Shown here in pieces: positions 37,380-38,998 of a stretch of DNA of 38,998 nt. Where the stretch lies: NCBI GenBank assembly GCA_016210745.1, contig JACQTO010000005.1:1-38998 (forward strand), given 5' to 3'. This stretch comes from Betaproteobacteria bacterium. GTDB lineage: Bacteria > Pseudomonadota > Gammaproteobacteria > Burkholderiales > SG8-39. A program made the translations under genes and the position numbers. Every line of letters starts with the position of its first letter. Within the stretch, counting starts at the first letter, position 1. The notes under the pieces were generated by a model. That model was not told the DNA's origin, did no database searches, and saw only the letters and a program-made list of their open reading frames with translations.

Positions 37380-38378
37380 ATGAGCGTCGGTTCCGAAGCC
37401 CTTGCCCAATGCTACCGCAGCCTGGAGGAGCATGCCCGGTGGCGCAAGACGGAGATCGCTTTCTGGCTGGCGACGCTGTTGCCCTTTGTTCTGTTCAATT
37501 CGTATCTCTCGCTTGCGAGCCAGATCGCGATCACGGCGCTGTTCGCGCTCTCCCTCGATCTCATCCTGGGCTACGCGGGGATCGTCTCACTCGGGCATGC
37601 AGCCTTCTTCGGGCTCGGCGCGTATGCAGCCGGCCTGATCGCGAAACACGGCTGGGGTGAGCCCCTTTCCGGGCTCGTGCTCGCGGCCGCGTTCGCGGGC
37701 CTCGCCGGCTATGCGATGAGTTTCATCATCGCGCGCTTCCGGCATCTGGCGCTGATCATGATCACGCTCGGACTCGGCCTGCTGCTGTATGAGGCCGCGA
37801 ACAGCGCATCGTGGCTCACCGGGGGCGCCGACGGTCTTCAGGGCATACGCATGTGGCCGCTCCTGGGGTATTTCAGATTCGATCTCTACGGCATCACCGC
37901 CTACAGCTATTCGCTCGCCGTCCTGTTTCTCCTGTTCCTAGTGGCGCGCCGGGTGATCCATTCGCCGTTTGGACTTTCGTTGCGAGGCATCCGCGAAAAC
38001 CCGGTACGCATGCCCGCCATCGGGGCGCCCAGCCACGCCCACATCCGGAAGATCTACACCATTGCCGCTGTCATCGCCGGGGCCGCCGGCGCACTGCTGG
38101 CGCAGACCACCTCGACGGTATCCCTTGAGGTGCTGGGCTTTCCGCGCTCGGCGGACGTGCTGGTGATACTGATCCTGGGCGGAGCAGGCAGGCTTTATGG
38201 GGGCATCCTGGGCGCCATCATCTACATGGTCGCACGCGATCTGTTTTCCGGCCTCAACCCGCAGTATTGGTATTTCTGGATCGGCCTCCTGCTCATCGCG
38301 GTGATCATATTCCTGCCCAACGGCATCCTCGGCGGGCTCGCGCGTTGGACTGCTTCATGGCGACGCGAGGGGCGGTGA
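37380..38378 (+). CDS. ABC transporter permease, LivM type
   Basis: A 332-residue inner-membrane permease. After a short cytosolic N-terminus (MSVGSEALAQCYRSLEEHAR) come about ten hydrophobic helices with SLDLILGYAGIVSLGHAAFFGLGAY-type features, seen here as GYAGIVSLGHAAFFGLG, and the coupling loop SPFGLSLRGIRENPVRMPAIG. It begins three bases after livH and its stop overlaps the next GTG (GTGA). Together with the other Liv-type genes it forms a high-affinity ATP-driven importer of the LIV/HAAT class. Confidence 0.93.
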   Translation: MSVGSEALAQCYRSLEEHARWRKTEIAFWLATLLPFVLFNSYLSLASQIAITALFALSLDLILGYAGIVSLGHAAFFGLGAYAAGLIAKHGWGEPLSGLVLAAAFAGLAGYAMSFIIARFRHLALIMITLGLGLLLYEAANSASWLTGGADGLQGIRMWPLLGYFRFDLYGITAYSYSLAVLFLLFLVARRVIHSPFGLSLRGIRENPVRMPAIGAPSHAHIRKIYTIAAVIAGAAGALLAQTTSTVSLEVLGFPRSADVLVILILGGAGRLYGGILGAIIYMVARDLFSGLNPQYWYFWIGLLLIAVIIFLPNGILGGLARWTASWRREGR

Positions 38379-38998
38379 CTAAATCGGCCCTCTCGACGCG
38401 CGGCCTGCGCAAGAGTTTCGGTTCGCTCGCAGCCGCAACCGACATCGAATTCGCATTGCCCGAAGGCGCGCGCCACGCGCTCGTCGGTCCGAACGGCGCC
38501 GGCAAGACCACGCTGATCAACCTGATTACCGGCATGCTCCGGCCCGACGGCGGAAGCATATTTCTCGGCGGGGAGGAAATCACTTCGCTGAAAGCCGAGC
38601 AGCGGGTGAGGCGCGGCCTGGTGCGCACGTTCCAGATCAACACGCTGTTTCCGTACCTGAGCGTGCTGGAGGCCGTGACGCTCGTCGTGTGCGAGCGGCG
38701 CGGTCACAGCGGCGACTGGTGGGCTCGCCTGCCGGCGTTCCACGATGAGATCGACGAAGCCTACGACATTTTGTGCTCGCTCATGCTCGCGGATCACTGC
38801 CGCCGATTGACGCGCGAGCTTGCGTACGGACAGCAGAGGCTGCTCGAGATTGCGCTGGCGCTCGCCACCAAGCCCAAAGTGCTGCTGCTCGACGAACCCG
38901 CGGCGGGCGTTCCGCAGGATGAAAGCGCCGGGCTGTTCAGCGCGATCGCCGGACTGTCGGAACACATCAGCGTGCTGTTCATCGAGCACGACATGAAC
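38375..38998 (+). CDS. ABC transporter ATP-binding protein, LivG type (partial, right edge)
   Basis: 208 codons are visible, of the usual ~250. Walker A VGPNGAGKTTLINLITG, the Q-loop VRTFQINTLFPYLSV (LivG-like), the signature LAYGQQRLLEIALALA, Walker B VLLLDEPAAGV and the switch His in FIEHDMN are present; the C-terminus lies beyond the window. GTG 38375 overlaps the livM stop by four bases, the commonest coupling arrangement; ATG 38357 would add six residues but lacks a Shine-Dalgarno. A LivF-type ATPase would be expected next. Confidence 0.94.
   Translation, partial: MTKSALSTRGLRKSFGSLAAATDIEFALPEGARHALVGPNGAGKTTLINLITGMLRPDGGSIFLGGEEITSLKAEQRVRRGLVRTFQINTLFPYLSVLEAVTLVVCERRGHSGDWWARLPAFHDEIDEAYDILCSLMLADHCRRLTRELAYGQQRLLEIALALATKPKVLLLDEPAAGVPQDESAGLFSAIAGLSEHISVLFIEHDMN

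Overview
The window is GC-rich, densely packed chromosomal DNA of a betaproteobacterium (Burkholderiales/Nitrosomonadales-like; species not determined). The evidence is protein character and gene neighbourhoods seen across that class: pilG-pilL-yqgE-ruvX-pyrR-pyrB, thiD-thiE-hemL, rnb-tonB-mtgA, aroQ-accB-accC-prmA-DUF3426-pfkB-like, ubiK-comM-apaH and torF-glnK-amtB. I see no tRNA, rRNA, CRISPR array, insertion sequence or phage gene. No stretch over 300 bases lacks a gene.

Layout. 1-6157 (minus): an operon-like run of pilG, a kinase-less pilL, yqgE, ruvX, pyrR and pyrB (cut by the left edge). 6285-9502: rubredoxin (minus), then thiD-thiE-hemL (plus). 9562-12434: the magnesium transporter mgtE (minus) and a UMF1-type MFS permease (plus). 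12525-18221 (minus): mtgA, tonB, an RNase II-family exonuclease, the esterase yqiA and the murein-recycling ligase mpl. 18390-24698 (plus): a nucleotidyltransferase-like protein, tlpA, aroQ, accB, accC, prmA, a zinc-ribbon/DUF3426 membrane protein and a PfkB-type kinase. 24781-27802 (minus): ubiK, comM, apaH and a HIT hydrolase. 28042-30672 (plus): torF-glnK-amtB, behind a recognisable NtrC/sigma-54 control region. 30694-38998: marR and an ADP-forming acyl-CoA synthetase (minus), diverging from a benzoate-CoA-ligase-family enzyme and a branched-chain-type ABC importer (plus, livG cut by the right edge).

How the genes work together. Most are housekeeping: pyrimidine, thiamine, tetrapyrrole, aromatic amino acid and fatty acid synthesis, cell-wall synthesis and recycling, and RNA turnover. 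The torF-glnK-amtB block is a nitrogen-limitation ammonium-uptake module. The right end looks like uptake plus CoA-activation of an aromatic or other organic acid.

Most unusual points: (1) the Pil-Chp chemosensory operon has collapsed to pilG plus a PilL that stops just before its kinase core, resembling the PilG-FimL pair of Pseudomonas; (2) a 28-bp inverted repeat sits on the 5' end of ruvX and supplies its apparent start; (3) a 22-bp near-perfect hairpin lies between thiE and hemL, inside a 39-codon ORF with an ideal Shine-Dalgarno; (4) two NtrC-like sites 32 bp apart, a 9-bp dyad and a sigma-54 promoter precede torF.
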